A stretch of DNA of 64,000 nucleotides from DATKIY01 sp963726755 (lineage in GTDB: Bacteria; Actinomycetota; Actinomycetes; JAHEKZ01). The notes below the pieces were generated by a model. The model was not told the DNA's origin. It made no database searches and saw nothing but the letters and a program-made list of their open reading frames with translations. Position 1 is the first letter of the stretch; every line of letters begins with the position of its first letter. Positions 7,748 through 16,679 of the stretch are shown here, piece after piece. The position numbers and the translations under genes are program-made. The stretch lies in NCBI GenBank assembly GCA_963726755.1, contig CAVSDB010000002.1:1-64000 (forward strand), written 5' to 3'.

Positions 7748-9157
7748 TTAGGTTTTTGGGGTTTCCGTAACAGCGTGGAGTTCGGCGGCCAGTTCGGCGC
7801 TGACGCGGGCGCGGACGATGGTTCCGGTTGGACCGTGTTCGGTAGCGGTGATCTCGCCTTCACTGTGAACCCGGGACACCAGATCGCCGCGGTCATACGG
7901 GACCACGACGTCAACCTCAACCGGCGGGTGCGGCAGCGCGTGCTCGATGGCCGCGCGTAGTGCGGCGATGCCCTCTCCGGTCCGCGCCGACACGGTGTGG
8001 GCCGACGGCTCCTGTCGACGCAACCGCGCCAGGGTCAGCGGATCGGCCGCATCGGCCTTGTTGATAACGACGATCTCGGGGATCGCACCAGCATCGATGT
8101 CCCCAAGGACCAGCCGTACGGCGGCGAGTTGCTCTTCGGGGTCAGGGTGAGATCCATCGACAACGTGCACGATGACATCGGACTGCGCGACCTCTTCAAG
8201 GGTCGACTGGAACGCCTCGACGAGTTGGTGCGGCAAGTGACGGACGAAACCGACGGTGTCGGTCAGTGTGTAGATGCGCCCATCATGCGTTTCGGTCTTG
8301 CGCACTGTTGGGTCAAGCGTCGCAAACAACGAGTCGTCGACGAGCACTCCTGAACCGGTGAGTCGGTTGAGCAGACTCGACTTGCCTGCGTTGGTGTAGC
8401 CCGAGATCGCCACGGACGGAATGGCGTGACGTCGACGTTGACCTCGCTTAGTTTCACGTGAGGTTTGCATGTGCTTGAGTTCGCGGCGAAGTTTGGCCAT
8501 CTGCGCGTTGATGCGGCGCCGGTCGGTCTCAAGCTTGGTCTCGCCGGGACCACGTGTTCCGATACCGCCACCGCCGGCGACACGTCCACCGCGCTGACGC
8601 GACAACGACTCACCCCAACCGCGAAGTCGCGGGAGCAGGTACTGCATCTGCGCGAGCGCGACTTGGGCTTTGCCCTCTCGGCTCTGCGCATGTTGGGCGA
8701 AGATGTCGAGGATCAACCACGTGCGGTCGACAACCTTGACCTTGACGATCTGCTCGAGCTGTCGCAGTTGCCCCGGAGTGAGTTCGCCGTCGCAGATCAC
8801 CGTGTCTGCCCCGGAAGTCACCACGACGTCACGCAGTTCCCGAGCCTTGCCGGACCCGATGAACGTGGCGGCGTCCGGCTTGTCGCGGCGTTGGATCAGC
8901 GCGTCCATCACTTGCGAGCCGGCGGTCTCGGCGAGGGCGGCCAGTTCGCGCAACGAGTTCTCAGCGTCCTGGGCGGTTCCTTGCGTCCAGACCCCAACCA
9001 GCACGACCTGTTCGAGCCGTAACTGCCGATACTCAACTTCGGTGATGTCCTGGAGCTCAGTGGACAGCCCCTGGACACGGCGAAGCGCGTCACGCGACTC
9101 AAGGTCGAGCGTGCCGGTGTCGGGGATGTCAGACGTGCTGTCTGGAAGGGCGGTCAT
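7748..9157 (-). CDS. hflX: GTPase HflX
   Basis: A 469-residue ribosome-associated GTPase. The N-terminal domain contains TFIGSGKARELRD and the glycine-rich linker RGGRVAGGGGIGTRGPGETKLE. The G domain has GYTNAGKSS (G1), DPTVRK (G2), DTVGFV (G3) and NKAD (G4). It splits stalled or stressed 70S ribosomes. Its position close to dapF and miaA is the common actinobacterial order, though here an SCO6745-like gene is inserted before dapF. The ATG at 9157 is kept. Confidence 0.95.
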   Translation of the reverse strand: MTALPDSTSDIPDTGTLDLESRDALRRVQGLSTELQDITEVEYRQLRLEQVVLVGVWTQGTAQDAENSLRELAALAETAGSQVMDALIQRRDKPDAATFIGSGKARELRDVVVTSGADTVICDGELTPGQLRQLEQIVKVKVVDRTWLILDIFAQHAQSREGKAQVALAQMQYLLPRLRGWGESLSRQRGGRVAGGGGIGTRGPGETKLETDRRRINAQMAKLRRELKHMQTSRETKRGQRRRHAIPSVAISGYTNAGKSSLLNRLTGSGVLVDDSLFATLDPTVRKTETHDGRIYTLTDTVGFVRHLPHQLVEAFQSTLEEVAQSDVIVHVVDGSHPDPEEQLAAVRLVLGDIDAGAIPEIVVINKADAADPLTLARLRRQEPSAHTVSARTGEGIAALRAAIEHALPHPPVEVDVVVPYDRGDLVSRVHSEGEITATEHGPTGTIVRARVSAELAAELHAVTETPKT

Positions 9158-9196
9158 CGGTTCAATGATCGCACGCCGCGCAACCGACTTTTCAGC

Positions 9197-9302
9197 GCAA
9201 CAATTGTGCGAGATTGCGCGCTAAGACGACCAATTCCGCACGCGAATGGACACTCGTGTGCTCTTTGGTGCGTTCAGACGACCAATTCTGAACATTTGTT
9301 GC
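9197..9302. repeat. Palindromic intergenic repeat, family E, copy 2
   Basis: It begins GCAACAATTGTGCGAGAT (9197-9214) and ends CAATTCTGAACATTTGTTGC (9283-9302), matching the ends of copy 1 at 2213-2315, while the middle differs. An internal direct repeat GACGACCAATTC occurs twice (starting near 9225 and 9277). It fills the gap between the hflX start and the next minus-strand stop. No coding sequence is seen. Confidence 0.7.
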
Positions 9303-9349
9303 CATGGAGGGTTGAGACCAAGCGGGCAGCCCGCACGCGGCCACACTGG

Positions 9350-10129
9350 CTATTCAGCCTCGACGCTGCCGGGCCCCACGTGGGCGTGCGCTGCCTGCAG
9401 CAGTTCGACGAATTCGTCCCCCTCAGCCTCGGTGAGCACTTCGTAGGGCAGCGCCACCAGTTCGTCGGTGAGCTTCTCGACCCTGGCGCGCCGACGACGG
9501 TCCGCCTCGGTGACCTCGGGGTACGGCGGGAACCAGCCGAACTCCTCGAGCGTGTGGGTGTTGTTCTCGTTGGTCAAGATCGTCATCAACGGTGACAGCC
9601 CACTGGCCACCATCGCGACGCCGTGACACGCCCCACGGTGCTCGCGCAACAGTTGCAGGTCGTGCGCGCATCGGGCAGGCAGATCCAGCGGAGTCGGCAA
9701 CGCCCGCCAGCCGGCGAACAGGGGCATCCCGGCAACGTCGGTCCCCTCGATGACCTGCTCGGCAAGTTCGGCCAGGCGTCCGGCGCCTTCAAAACCAGCG
9801 AGGTGCTTTCGACCCCAGTCGTGACACAGGGTCGCGTAGATCTCGACAGCCTCCGGTGGACTCATCACGGTTCGCGCGGCGTCCCACTCGCGCGAGAGGT
9901 ATTCGGGTTCAAAGAAGTAGGCGGCGGAGACAATGACATCAGGGTCGACATCGCCGAGGACGCCGTGTCGACCGAGGAAGTACAACTGCCAGCCCTCAAA
10001 GCCAGCGGCCGTTGTTGCCGCCTCTTCATCGTCCGAAGACATCCACCGACCACCAAGGTCGAAGATCGGGTCCTTGGACGCGGCGACAACCGCCATCACA
10101 TGGCTGGCTTGGGTGTCTGCTGTCGTCAT
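9350..10129 (-). CDS. SCO6745/SalK-like family protein
   Basis: A 259-residue cytoplasmic protein resembling the actinobacterial SCO6745 family (sometimes annotated SalK or MarR-like), with the family-like pattern of an N-terminal HVMAVVAASKDPIFDL region, a GWQLYFLGRHGVLGDVDPDVIVSAAYFF block and a C-terminal helical half. Its biochemical role is not established. It sits between hflX and dapF, 8 bp upstream of neither gene's overlap but ending 8 bp from dapF's stop on the same strand, so it may share transcription with dapF. Confidence 0.6.
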   Translation of the reverse strand: MTTADTQASHVMAVVAASKDPIFDLGGRWMSSDDEEAATTAAGFEGWQLYFLGRHGVLGDVDPDVIVSAAYFFEPEYLSREWDAARTVMSPPEAVEIYATLCHDWGRKHLAGFEGAGRLAELAEQVIEGTDVAGMPLFAGWRALPTPLDLPARCAHDLQLLREHRGACHGVAMVASGLSPLMTILTNENNTHTLEEFGWFPPYPEVTEADRRRRARVEKLTDELVALPYEVLTEAEGDEFVELLQAAHAHVGPGSVEAE

Positions 10130-10136
10130 TGCGCTA

Positions 10137-11009
10137 TTACCTGTTCTCCCGCCACCACGACGCTGACAGGTACCCCGTCGCGACGATCTCGGTTGGACCA
10201 GACAGCACCCAGTGACCGTCTTCGCGCTGCCAGGCCTTCAACTGACCACCAGCAACCTCGATCATCAACGGCGTTGTCGGATCAACGTCGGGCTGCGAAC
10301 GTCGGTATGCCCACGCAACGGCGCAAGCGCCGGTTCCGCATGATGCCGTTTCGCCAACTCCGCGCTCGTGCACCCGAAACGCGACGCGATTCTCATCAAT
10401 GACGTGAACGAACTCAACGTTTACGCCCCACGGAAAGGCGGTCGGTGGGTCAATGCTCGGTGGCTCGGCCAGAGTTCCAGCCTCACCCAAGTCAGTGACA
10501 AAAACGACCGCGTGGGGGTTGGGGAACTCCACGGCGTGTAGCGGCCAACTCGCTTCACCAACGATGACCGCAGCGCCGTCGAGATCGGTGCGCGGAATCG
10601 CGGGACCCATCTCGACGCTGATCACGTCACCTTCGACAACGACGTCGCGCGCACCACCGCGCGTGGCGATCGAGAATTCGTCGCCAGTGACTAACCCCTC
10701 GTCGAGTAGGAACCGCGCGAACACTCGCGCACCGTTGCCGCACATCTGCGCACTGCTGCCGTCGGCGTTGCGGTAGTCCATGAACCACTCGGCGCGGTCG
10801 GCTTGGTCGCTGACCTCTCCGCTCTTGATCGTGGGTGCGACGCGAAGCACGCCGTCGGCCCCGATGCCACGACGCCGGTCGCAAAGCGCGCGAACCCGCT
10901 CGTCGGTGAGGTCAAACGACGCGTCAAGGTCAGACAGGATCACAAAGTCGTTCTGAGTCCCATGCCCCTTAGCAAACCGAATCGCTGGCGCAGCCTCGTC
11001 GTCACTCAC
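10137..11009 (-). CDS. dapF: Diaminopimelate epimerase
   Basis: A 290-residue PLP-independent epimerase that converts LL- to meso-diaminopimelate for lysine and peptidoglycan. The two catalytic Cys are C90 in NADGSSAQMCGNGAR and C224 in GETASCGTGACA, both in conserved context. The GTG start follows a purine-rich AGGGTGGGG. The length is normal. dapA and dapB for the same pathway lie at 37.5 and 42.6 kb. Repeat copy B separates it from miaA. Confidence 0.95.
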   Translation of the reverse strand: MSDDEAAPAIRFAKGHGTQNDFVILSDLDASFDLTDERVRALCDRRRGIGADGVLRVAPTIKSGEVSDQADRAEWFMDYRNADGSSAQMCGNGARVFARFLLDEGLVTGDEFSIATRGGARDVVVEGDVISVEMGPAIPRTDLDGAAVIVGEASWPLHAVEFPNPHAVVFVTDLGEAGTLAEPPSIDPPTAFPWGVNVEFVHVIDENRVAFRVHERGVGETASCGTGACAVAWAYRRSQPDVDPTTPLMIEVAGGQLKAWQREDGHWVLSGPTEIVATGYLSASWWRENR

Positions 11010-11024
11010 GGCCCCACCCTAACT

Positions 11025-11085
11025 TCTAAGAACGACGCGTTCTCCCGCACTGGGGGAACAAATTCCGCATTCATGCTGTGGATAA
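11025..11085 (-). repeat. 61-bp intergenic repeat, copy B (provides the miaA stop)
   Basis: Read on the minus strand it runs TTATCCACAGCATGAATGC to AGAACGCGTCGTTCTTAGA. The first nine bases are a perfect DnaA-box consensus. The last four codons and the TGA stop of miaA (LSTA then stop) lie inside this repeat, so the element borders or overlaps coding sequence. It fills the space between miaA and dapF. Confidence 0.85.
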
Positions 11086-11973
11086 CACCACGGTTCTTGC
11101 GCGTTCCAACAGATCTGGGTCGTCGTAGGACAACCACTGGATCCGAGGGTCACGCCGGAACCAGGACTGTTGCTTCCGGACGAATCGTCGCGTCGCAGCG
11201 ACGGTCTGCTCGCGCGCTTCGTCCTCGCTGCATTCTCCGCTCAGCATCCGCAGAATCTGCGCATAGCCCAGCGCACGTCGTGCTGTCACGCCCTCGGCCA
11301 GTCCCTGCATGGCAAGTCGCTTGACCTCATCGACGAAGCCCGCTCGCCACATCGCGTCAACGCGCGCGGCAATCCGCTCGTCTAACACTTCGCGCGGCAC
11401 GTCGAGCCCGATGATTCGGACGTCGCTGTTGGGTTGCGGCTCTGGCAGTTGTGCAGCGAACTCACCCTGCATCTCGACGACCTCCAACGCGCGCACGGTA
11501 CGTCGTGCATTGGACGGCAGGATCTGCGCAGCCGCCTGGGGGTCCAGCGCCGCCAACCGCTCGTGCAACGCCATCGGACCGACGTCAGCGAGTTCGGCCT
11601 CTAGACGCGCCCTGATCTCGGGGTCGGTGCCGGGAATGGACCAACGATCGACGACGGCTTGGACGTACATGCCTGACCCGCCAACGAGCAGCGGAACGCG
11701 TTGACGTCGCTGCACGTCATCGATCGCAGCTATTGCCAGCCTTTGAAACTCCGCCAACGTCGCGGTGTGGGTCACCGGCCAGACGTCGAGCAGATGATGC
11801 GGTACATCACCCCACGCCGCCTCCGGCAATTTCGCAGTGCCGATGTCCATGCCGACGTAGAGCTGCATCGAGTCGGTATTGATGACCTCCCCGTCGACGC
11901 GACGAGCGAGCTCAACGGCAAGCTCGGACTTGCCGGACGCCGTCGGACCGACGATCGCAACCGTCGCGGTCAT
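11071..11973 (-). CDS. miaA: tRNA dimethylallyltransferase
   Basis: A 300-residue enzyme that adds a dimethylallyl group to A37 of tRNAs reading UNN codons. It begins MTATVAIVGPTASGKSELAVEL with the P-loop and has the family motifs NTDSMQLY, GTAKLP, LLVGGSGMY and, late, the RRFVRKQQSWFRRD block. The ATG at 11973 overlaps the upstream gene's stop as ATGA, which fixes the start. The C terminus ends inside repeat copy B. MiaB at 15.1 kb performs the next step, methylthiolation. Confidence 0.95.
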   Translation of the reverse strand: MTATVAIVGPTASGKSELAVELARRVDGEVINTDSMQLYVGMDIGTAKLPEAAWGDVPHHLLDVWPVTHTATLAEFQRLAIAAIDDVQRRQRVPLLVGGSGMYVQAVVDRWSIPGTDPEIRARLEAELADVGPMALHERLAALDPQAAAQILPSNARRTVRALEVVEMQGEFAAQLPEPQPNSDVRIIGLDVPREVLDERIAARVDAMWRAGFVDEVKRLAMQGLAEGVTARRALGYAQILRMLSGECSEDEAREQTVAATRRFVRKQQSWFRRDPRIQWLSYDDPDLLERARTVVLSTA

Positions 11974-12687
11974 GTCTGGATCGGCTCCCACACGGCGACC
12001 GGATACGCGACGCCGTACGGTGCGGTGTCGCTCAGCAGCCGCCCTCGCCACGCCTGCCCCTGGGCCGCCCCCGCCAAGACTTGCAGTGGTGCACGTCCAG
12101 CGGCGACGAACCGTTGACCGTCATCGACCGTCAACGCCGCCAACTTCTCAACATCCGCGGCGGCCAACGCGTTTGACGTCGCGGTCTGCCACTCGACAGC
12201 ACCGTCGACGAAGTACCCCGGCGACTTCTCCGTCAGCGCCGCGCTGCCATCGCCGGCGACGATCAGCCCGACCCGGCGCTCCCCCGCGACCAACCTTGCA
12301 CCCAACTGACGCGCGTCATCGGGAGAGGCGTCAACCGCAACCGATTGCCCCGTCACCTCCGACGCGCCCGCGAATCGTGCGACTAGCCAGGCCAGCACGC
12401 TCAACGACGGCGGCAGGGTGGGCGCATCGGACGACGCATGGTCACCGGGCAAGCAGACATCGACGTCGACACCGAACCCCCGCAGCGAGCCCCGCGACCC
12501 AGGCGGATAGCTGACCGCCTCATCGGCGCTGCCCACACACACCAGTTCGTCGACGTCTGGCCACGGCCAGCCCCTCGAACACCTGCCCGATCGCGCCGCG
12601 CACATCGTCCAACTCCGATGCAGCACCCGACGCCACTTCAGGCACCAGCAGCGGAGGCGCGGGAACAACAGCGGCAAAGACGAGCAC
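11970..12687 (-). CDS. Class III extradiol dioxygenase-like protein (Rv2728c-like), frame broken
   Basis: A protein of about 238 residues from the GTG at 12687, beginning VLVFAAVVPAPPLLVPEV as in the actinobacterial class III extradiol dioxygenase B-like family encoded upstream of miaA. The frame changes near 12560, where FEGLA in the first frame joins WPDVDELVCVGSADEAV in the second. The rest is continuous to the stop, which overlaps the miaA start. The C-terminal TDGTA-type region reads SDTAPYGVAYPVAVWE. The true function is unknown and the break is probably a consensus error. Confidence 0.7.
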
Positions 12688-12691
12688 GCGC

Positions 12692-13792
12692 CTACTGTGG
12701 CACGCCGTCGCGCTCGTTCAGATACCGCTGGTTGAACCGGTACAGAAGTTCGTCCTTCTCGGGGTAAACGCCGTGTGTGTACGCCTGGGACTGCACTCCG
12801 AGCTGGGCTCGTTCGCACACGGTGTTGTCCTGCATGTAGACCAGATCGTTAAACTCCACAAGCACACTAGGGTCGAAATCCGGCTGGTCGATGGTGTCAG
12901 GATGGAACAGGTACCACGCTATTTCCAGGGTGCGTGCCGGGCCTTTGGGAATAAGTTGCGTGAACGCGATGCTGGTCCCCGACGCGTCAATCATTGCGTT
13001 CGGGAAGACCGTTCCGCCATAGGCCGATTTCGCGTCGACGTCGGTCATCGCGGGCAACGTCGGCAGCGTCGTCACTCCAGGTGCGTAGGAGTTCCCTTCA
13101 GCCAACCAGACACCCCCGTCACTACGTCCCGGCTCCCAGACCGACCCCGTTCGATAAGCCGGAATCAGCTCGACCAACTCTGGATGCACGGTCGGACAGT
13201 GCAAACACTCACCATAGTTCTCGAGGATTATCTTCCAGTTCGCCTCAACCAGCCATCGCGATGTCGCTCCGATTCGCAACGTTTCCATGTCGAAACGCTC
13301 GAATTCGAGAATGTGATCGTTGCGTTCTAGCAGTTGTTCCCGAAATGACTGGGGACGCTCCTTCGACAAGTTCACGAGTACGAAGCCTTGCCAGACCTCG
13401 AGATGCACCGGCCACAACGACAACTGCGAACGGTCCAGCTCGTCGTCACCAACCCTCGGTGTAACGGCTAGCTCACCTCGCAAGTCGTAGCACCAAGCGT
13501 GGTACGGGCACATGATCGTGCCGCGCTCGAGCCCGCTTTCCTCAGTGCGCAGTCGCGATCCACGATGCCGACAAACGTTGTAGAACGCGCGCAACTGCAT
13601 GTCGTCGCCACGCACGATGAGGACGCTCTCGCCCACCACGTCAACGGTGAACCAACCTCCCGGCTCCGGCGCCTGCTCGGCTCGACCGGCCATGAACCAC
13701 CTGCGCAAGAAGATGCGCTGCCGTTCGAGTTCATAGACCGCCGGGTCGTGATAGTCCGTGCCAGGCAACGTCTGCATCATCGACGGCGTCAC
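12692..13792 (-). CDS. Rieske non-heme iron oxygenase, large subunit (paralog 1)
   Basis: A 366-residue aromatic-ring-hydroxylating dioxygenase-type alpha subunit. The Rieske 2Fe-2S ligands are C74/H76 (CRHRG) and C95/H98 (CPYHAW). The mononuclear iron ligands H198 and H203 lie in ENYGECLHCPTVHPEL. The short length and this motif resemble the quaternary-ammonium group (glycine betaine, carnitine or choline oxygenases). No ferredoxin or reductase gene is adjacent. It lies downstream of a close paralog with the same sites; the GTG at 13792 is the start. Confidence 0.85.
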   Translation of the reverse strand: MTPSMMQTLPGTDYHDPAVYELERQRIFLRRWFMAGRAEQAPEPGGWFTVDVVGESVLIVRGDDMQLRAFYNVCRHRGSRLRTEESGLERGTIMCPYHAWCYDLRGELAVTPRVGDDELDRSQLSLWPVHLEVWQGFVLVNLSKERPQSFREQLLERNDHILEFERFDMETLRIGATSRWLVEANWKIILENYGECLHCPTVHPELVELIPAYRTGSVWEPGRSDGGVWLAEGNSYAPGVTTLPTLPAMTDVDAKSAYGGTVFPNAMIDASGTSIAFTQLIPKGPARTLEIAWYLFHPDTIDQPDFDPSVLVEFNDLVYMQDNTVCERAQLGVQSQAYTHGVYPEKDELLYRFNQRYLNERDGVPQ

Positions 13793-13805
13793 GCGAGCCT
13801 CCCTA

Positions 13806-13826
13806 GCTAGCCTCGATCAGGCTAGC
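13806..13826. terminator. Hairpin between the two Rieske genes
   Basis: GCTAGCCT (13806-13813) and AGGCTAGC (13819-13826) form a perfect 8-bp stem with a 5-base loop in the 68-bp gap between the paralogs. No T run follows. It may attenuate read-through or process the message. Confidence 0.5.
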
Positions 13827-13860
13827 CGCAAAACGTGAAGTTAGCGGACTGCGGCGCCGG

Positions 13861-14955
13861 CTACCGGCCGTCGCGTTCGCGCAGGTATTGCTGGGTGAAC
13901 TCGTAGACGTACTTGTCCTTCTCCGGATACACGCCGTGCGTGAACGCCTGGGACTGCACGCCCAGCTGCACACGCTCGCAAATCGCGTTGTCCTGCCCCT
14001 GGACCAGCTCGCCGAACTCGACGAGTCCGCTGGGGTCGAAGTCCGGTGACGCGATGGTGTCGGGGTGGAACAGGTACGTCCCGATCTGTCGAGTACGTCC
14101 CGGCCCCTGGGGGATCAGCTGAGTCACGATGATGCTCGTCCCAGAAATATCGATCATTGCGTTTGGGAACAGGGTGCCGCCGTAAACCGACTCCGCCTCG
14201 AGCTCAGTCATCGTGGGCAGCGGCGGCAATGTCGAAACACCCGGCGCGTAAGTCCCTCCGGACGCGAGCGAGACGCCACCGTCCTCACGACCCTCCTCGA
14301 ACACCCAACCTTTGCGATAGGCAGGGATCACCTCGACGAGCTCGGGGTGAACAGTCGGGCAGTGCAGGCACTCGTTGTAGTTCTCGACGAGGATCTTCCA
14401 GTTCGCTTCGACGATCCACTCCGATGTCGCCCCGATGCGCAGCGTGTCCATCTCGAAACGCTCGAAGTCGAGCATGCCGTCCCAACCCTCGGCGATCTTG
14501 TCGCGCACCGGCATCGGTGTCTGTTTCGCGAGATTCACGAAGACAAAGCCTTGCCACTCGTCCAGATGCACCGGCCACAGCGACAACTGCGAACGGTCAA
14601 GTTCATCGGGTTCGACGCGAGGAGTAACAGCTAGACCACCACGCAAGTCGTAGCACCAAGCGTGGTACGGACACATGATCGTGCCCTTCTCAAACCCGCT
14701 CTCTTCTTCACGCAGCCGCGACCCGCGATGGCGGCAGACGTTGTAGAACGCGCGAAGCTCGTTGTCATCCCCGCGAACGATCAGGATGCTCTCGCCGACA
14801 ACGTCGATCGTGAACCAACTACCAGGCTCTGGCGCCTGCTCCGACCTGCCGGCCATGAACCACGAACGCAGAAAGATCTGCTGTCGCTCGACTTCGTAGA
14901 CACCAGCGTCGTGATAGTCGGTCCCTGGAAGCGTGTGGCGTTCCATGTTCGGCAC
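13861..14955 (-). CDS. Rieske non-heme iron oxygenase, large subunit (paralog 2)
   Basis: A 364-residue paralog of the gene downstream, with very similar N terminus (TLPGTDYHD, FMAGRSEQAPEPG), the same Rieske ligands (CRHRG and CPYHAW) and the mononuclear iron motif ENYNECLHCPTVHPEL. The two are alike over their full length, so they arose by tandem duplication; differences are spread throughout. The GTG at 14955 has AGGAGG five bases upstream. Two palindromes upstream suggest control by a TetR-type repressor. The substrate may be a methylated amine, by family resemblance only. Confidence 0.85.
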   Translation of the reverse strand: MPNMERHTLPGTDYHDAGVYEVERQQIFLRSWFMAGRSEQAPEPGSWFTIDVVGESILIVRGDDNELRAFYNVCRHRGSRLREEESGFEKGTIMCPYHAWCYDLRGGLAVTPRVEPDELDRSQLSLWPVHLDEWQGFVFVNLAKQTPMPVRDKIAEGWDGMLDFERFEMDTLRIGATSEWIVEANWKILVENYNECLHCPTVHPELVEVIPAYRKGWVFEEGREDGGVSLASGGTYAPGVSTLPPLPTMTELEAESVYGGTLFPNAMIDISGTSIIVTQLIPQGPGRTRQIGTYLFHPDTIASPDFDPSGLVEFGELVQGQDNAICERVQLGVQSQAFTHGVYPEKDKYVYEFTQQYLRERDGR

Positions 14956-14969
14956 GTGCTCCTCCTAGC

Positions 14970-15017
14970 GTCACCTGATCAGGTGACTCATTCTAATGCC
15001 CTAACTGATCGATCAGT
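14970..15017 (-). promoter_or_regulatory. Two palindromic operators upstream of the Rieske pair
   Basis: GTCACCTGATCAGGTGAC (14970-14987) is a perfect 18-bp palindrome next to the ribosome site. ACTGATCGATCAGT (15004-15017) is a perfect 14-bp palindrome of a type common for TetR-family operators. On the minus strand CTGACT and TAGAAT flank the interval and may be -35 and -10 elements, so the operators would cover the promoter and transcript start. No regulator gene is adjacent. Confidence 0.6.
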
Positions 15018-15093
15018 CAGTATTTGGCACCGTCTGGCTCAACTAACCGGTATCGCCGGGATCCCTAGAGGGACCGTCAGAGCGCCAGTTCCC

Positions 15094-16509
15094 TCAGCGC
15101 CCGGTGCCTCGGTGCGCGCCTGCCAGGCATCCCCCGCGCGCGTATGCCGAACGCCGCGAATCGGCACCGTCCGCGACGAGGTGGTACGGCGCGGCGTACG
15201 TGACGTCGACGGTCGCGACGTCCCCTGGTCGAGGCTGAGCCGTGCCCTTAGAGGGGGCAGCAAAGTGGACGAGCCGGTTATCGGCAGCCCGACCGCTCAA
15301 CCGCCCAGTCGCCTCGTCCTTGCGTCCCTCACCTTCGGCAACCAGCACGTCCAGGGTGCGACCGATCTGACGCTTGTTCTCAGACCAAGCGATGTCGTTA
15401 GCCAGCTCGACGAGTCGGTCGTAGCGATGTTGCACGACGTCTTTTGTCACTTGGTCGGGCAAGTCCGCGGCAGGCGTACCGGGACGTTTCGAGTACTGGA
15501 ACGTGAACGCTCCCGCGAACCGCGCCTCGCGGACCACCTCCATCGTCTGCTCGAAGTCCGACTCCGTCTCACCGGGGAAGCCGACGATGATGTCGGTAGT
15601 GATCGCTGCATCAGGGATGGCCGAACGCACCCGATCAATGATCCCCAGGTACTTTTCGCGACGGTACGAGCGCCGCATCGCACGTAGTACAGCGTCCGAA
15701 CCCGATTGCAGTGGCATGTGAAGTTGCGGCATCACGTTCGGCGTCTGCGCCATCGCTTCGATGACGTCATCGGTGAAATCGCGAGGATGCGGACTGGTAA
15801 AGCGCACTCGCTCAAGGCCGTCGATCTCTCCGCACGAGCGAAGCAACTTGCTGAACGCTTGCCTATCGCCGAAGTCGACGCCGTACGAGTTGACGTTCTG
15901 ACCCAGCAGCGTGATCTCGATCGCGCCTTCGTCAACCAGGGCGCGCACCTCGGCGAGGATGTCCTCGGGACGCCGGTCCTGCTCTTTGCCACGCAGCGCC
16001 GGCACGATGCAGAACGTGCACGCGTTGTTGCACCCGACACTAATCGACACCCAGGCGGCATAGACCGACTCGCGGCGGGTCGGCAGCGTTGAGGGAAATA
16101 CCTCCAGCGACTCAAGGATCTCGACCTGTGCCTCGTCAGCGATTCGGGCGCGTTCCAGCAGGACCGGAAGGTGCCCGATGTTGTGCGTCCCGAAGACCAC
16201 ATCGACCCAGGGTGCTCGACGGACGATCTCGCCGCGGTCCTTCTGGGCCAAGCAGCCACCGACCGCGATCTGCATACCGGGGCGCTCGGCCTTGGCCGGG
16301 GCGAGTCTGCCCAAGTTCCCGTAGAGCCGGTTGTCGGCGTTCTCGCGGACCGCGCAGGTGTTGAAGACAACGACGTCAGCGTCCCCTCCATCGCTGACCC
16401 GCGCATACCCAGCCGCCTCCAGCGACCCGGCCAACCGCTCCGAGTCGTGGGCGTTCATCTGACATCCGTAGGTCCGGATCTCGTAGGTGCGTGGCTCCAC
16501 AGGGATCAA
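15094..16509 (-). CDS. miaB: tRNA-2-methylthio-N6-dimethylallyladenosine synthase
   Basis: A 471-residue radical-SAM methylthiotransferase acting on i6A37 made by MiaA. The UPF0004 domain Cys are in RTYGCQMN, NTCAVREN and GGCLAQ; the radical SAM cluster is CNNACTFC, and a TRAM domain follows near 390-460. The TTG at 16509 has AGGAGG nine bases upstream; a GTG at 16500 is the alternative. The usual actinobacterial miaB-miaA stretch is here interrupted by the Rieske pair. Confidence 0.93.
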   Translation of the reverse strand: MIPVEPRTYEIRTYGCQMNAHDSERLAGSLEAAGYARVSDGGDADVVVFNTCAVRENADNRLYGNLGRLAPAKAERPGMQIAVGGCLAQKDRGEIVRRAPWVDVVFGTHNIGHLPVLLERARIADEAQVEILESLEVFPSTLPTRRESVYAAWVSISVGCNNACTFCIVPALRGKEQDRRPEDILAEVRALVDEGAIEITLLGQNVNSYGVDFGDRQAFSKLLRSCGEIDGLERVRFTSPHPRDFTDDVIEAMAQTPNVMPQLHMPLQSGSDAVLRAMRRSYRREKYLGIIDRVRSAIPDAAITTDIIVGFPGETESDFEQTMEVVREARFAGAFTFQYSKRPGTPAADLPDQVTKDVVQHRYDRLVELANDIAWSENKRQIGRTLDVLVAEGEGRKDEATGRLSGRAADNRLVHFAAPSKGTAQPRPGDVATVDVTYAAPYHLVADGADSRRSAYARGGCLAGAHRGTGR

Positions 16510-16679
16510 GGGTACGGGCCTCCTGGGGCCCGCGGGCGATCACGGTCCCGCCCCACTGTGCGGAACAACCGTTCCAGATTATGGGCCAACTTCTCGCGGC
16601 GAGCGCCGCGGGCTGCCATGCTGATCCATCCCATGCCGGACGGGCCGCCCCGCCCCGATCGACAAAAGCCGAGGTCACC

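Noticed and set aside
7652..7960. Plus-strand frame starting MNAEFVAPVRENASF and running antisense to hflX
   Set aside because: Its first residues come from the 61-bp repeat and the rest mirrors the hflX coding strand.
14662..15687. 341-codon plus-strand frame across the Rieske promoter and miaB
   Set aside because: It covers two certain genes in antisense and the palindromic promoter region.
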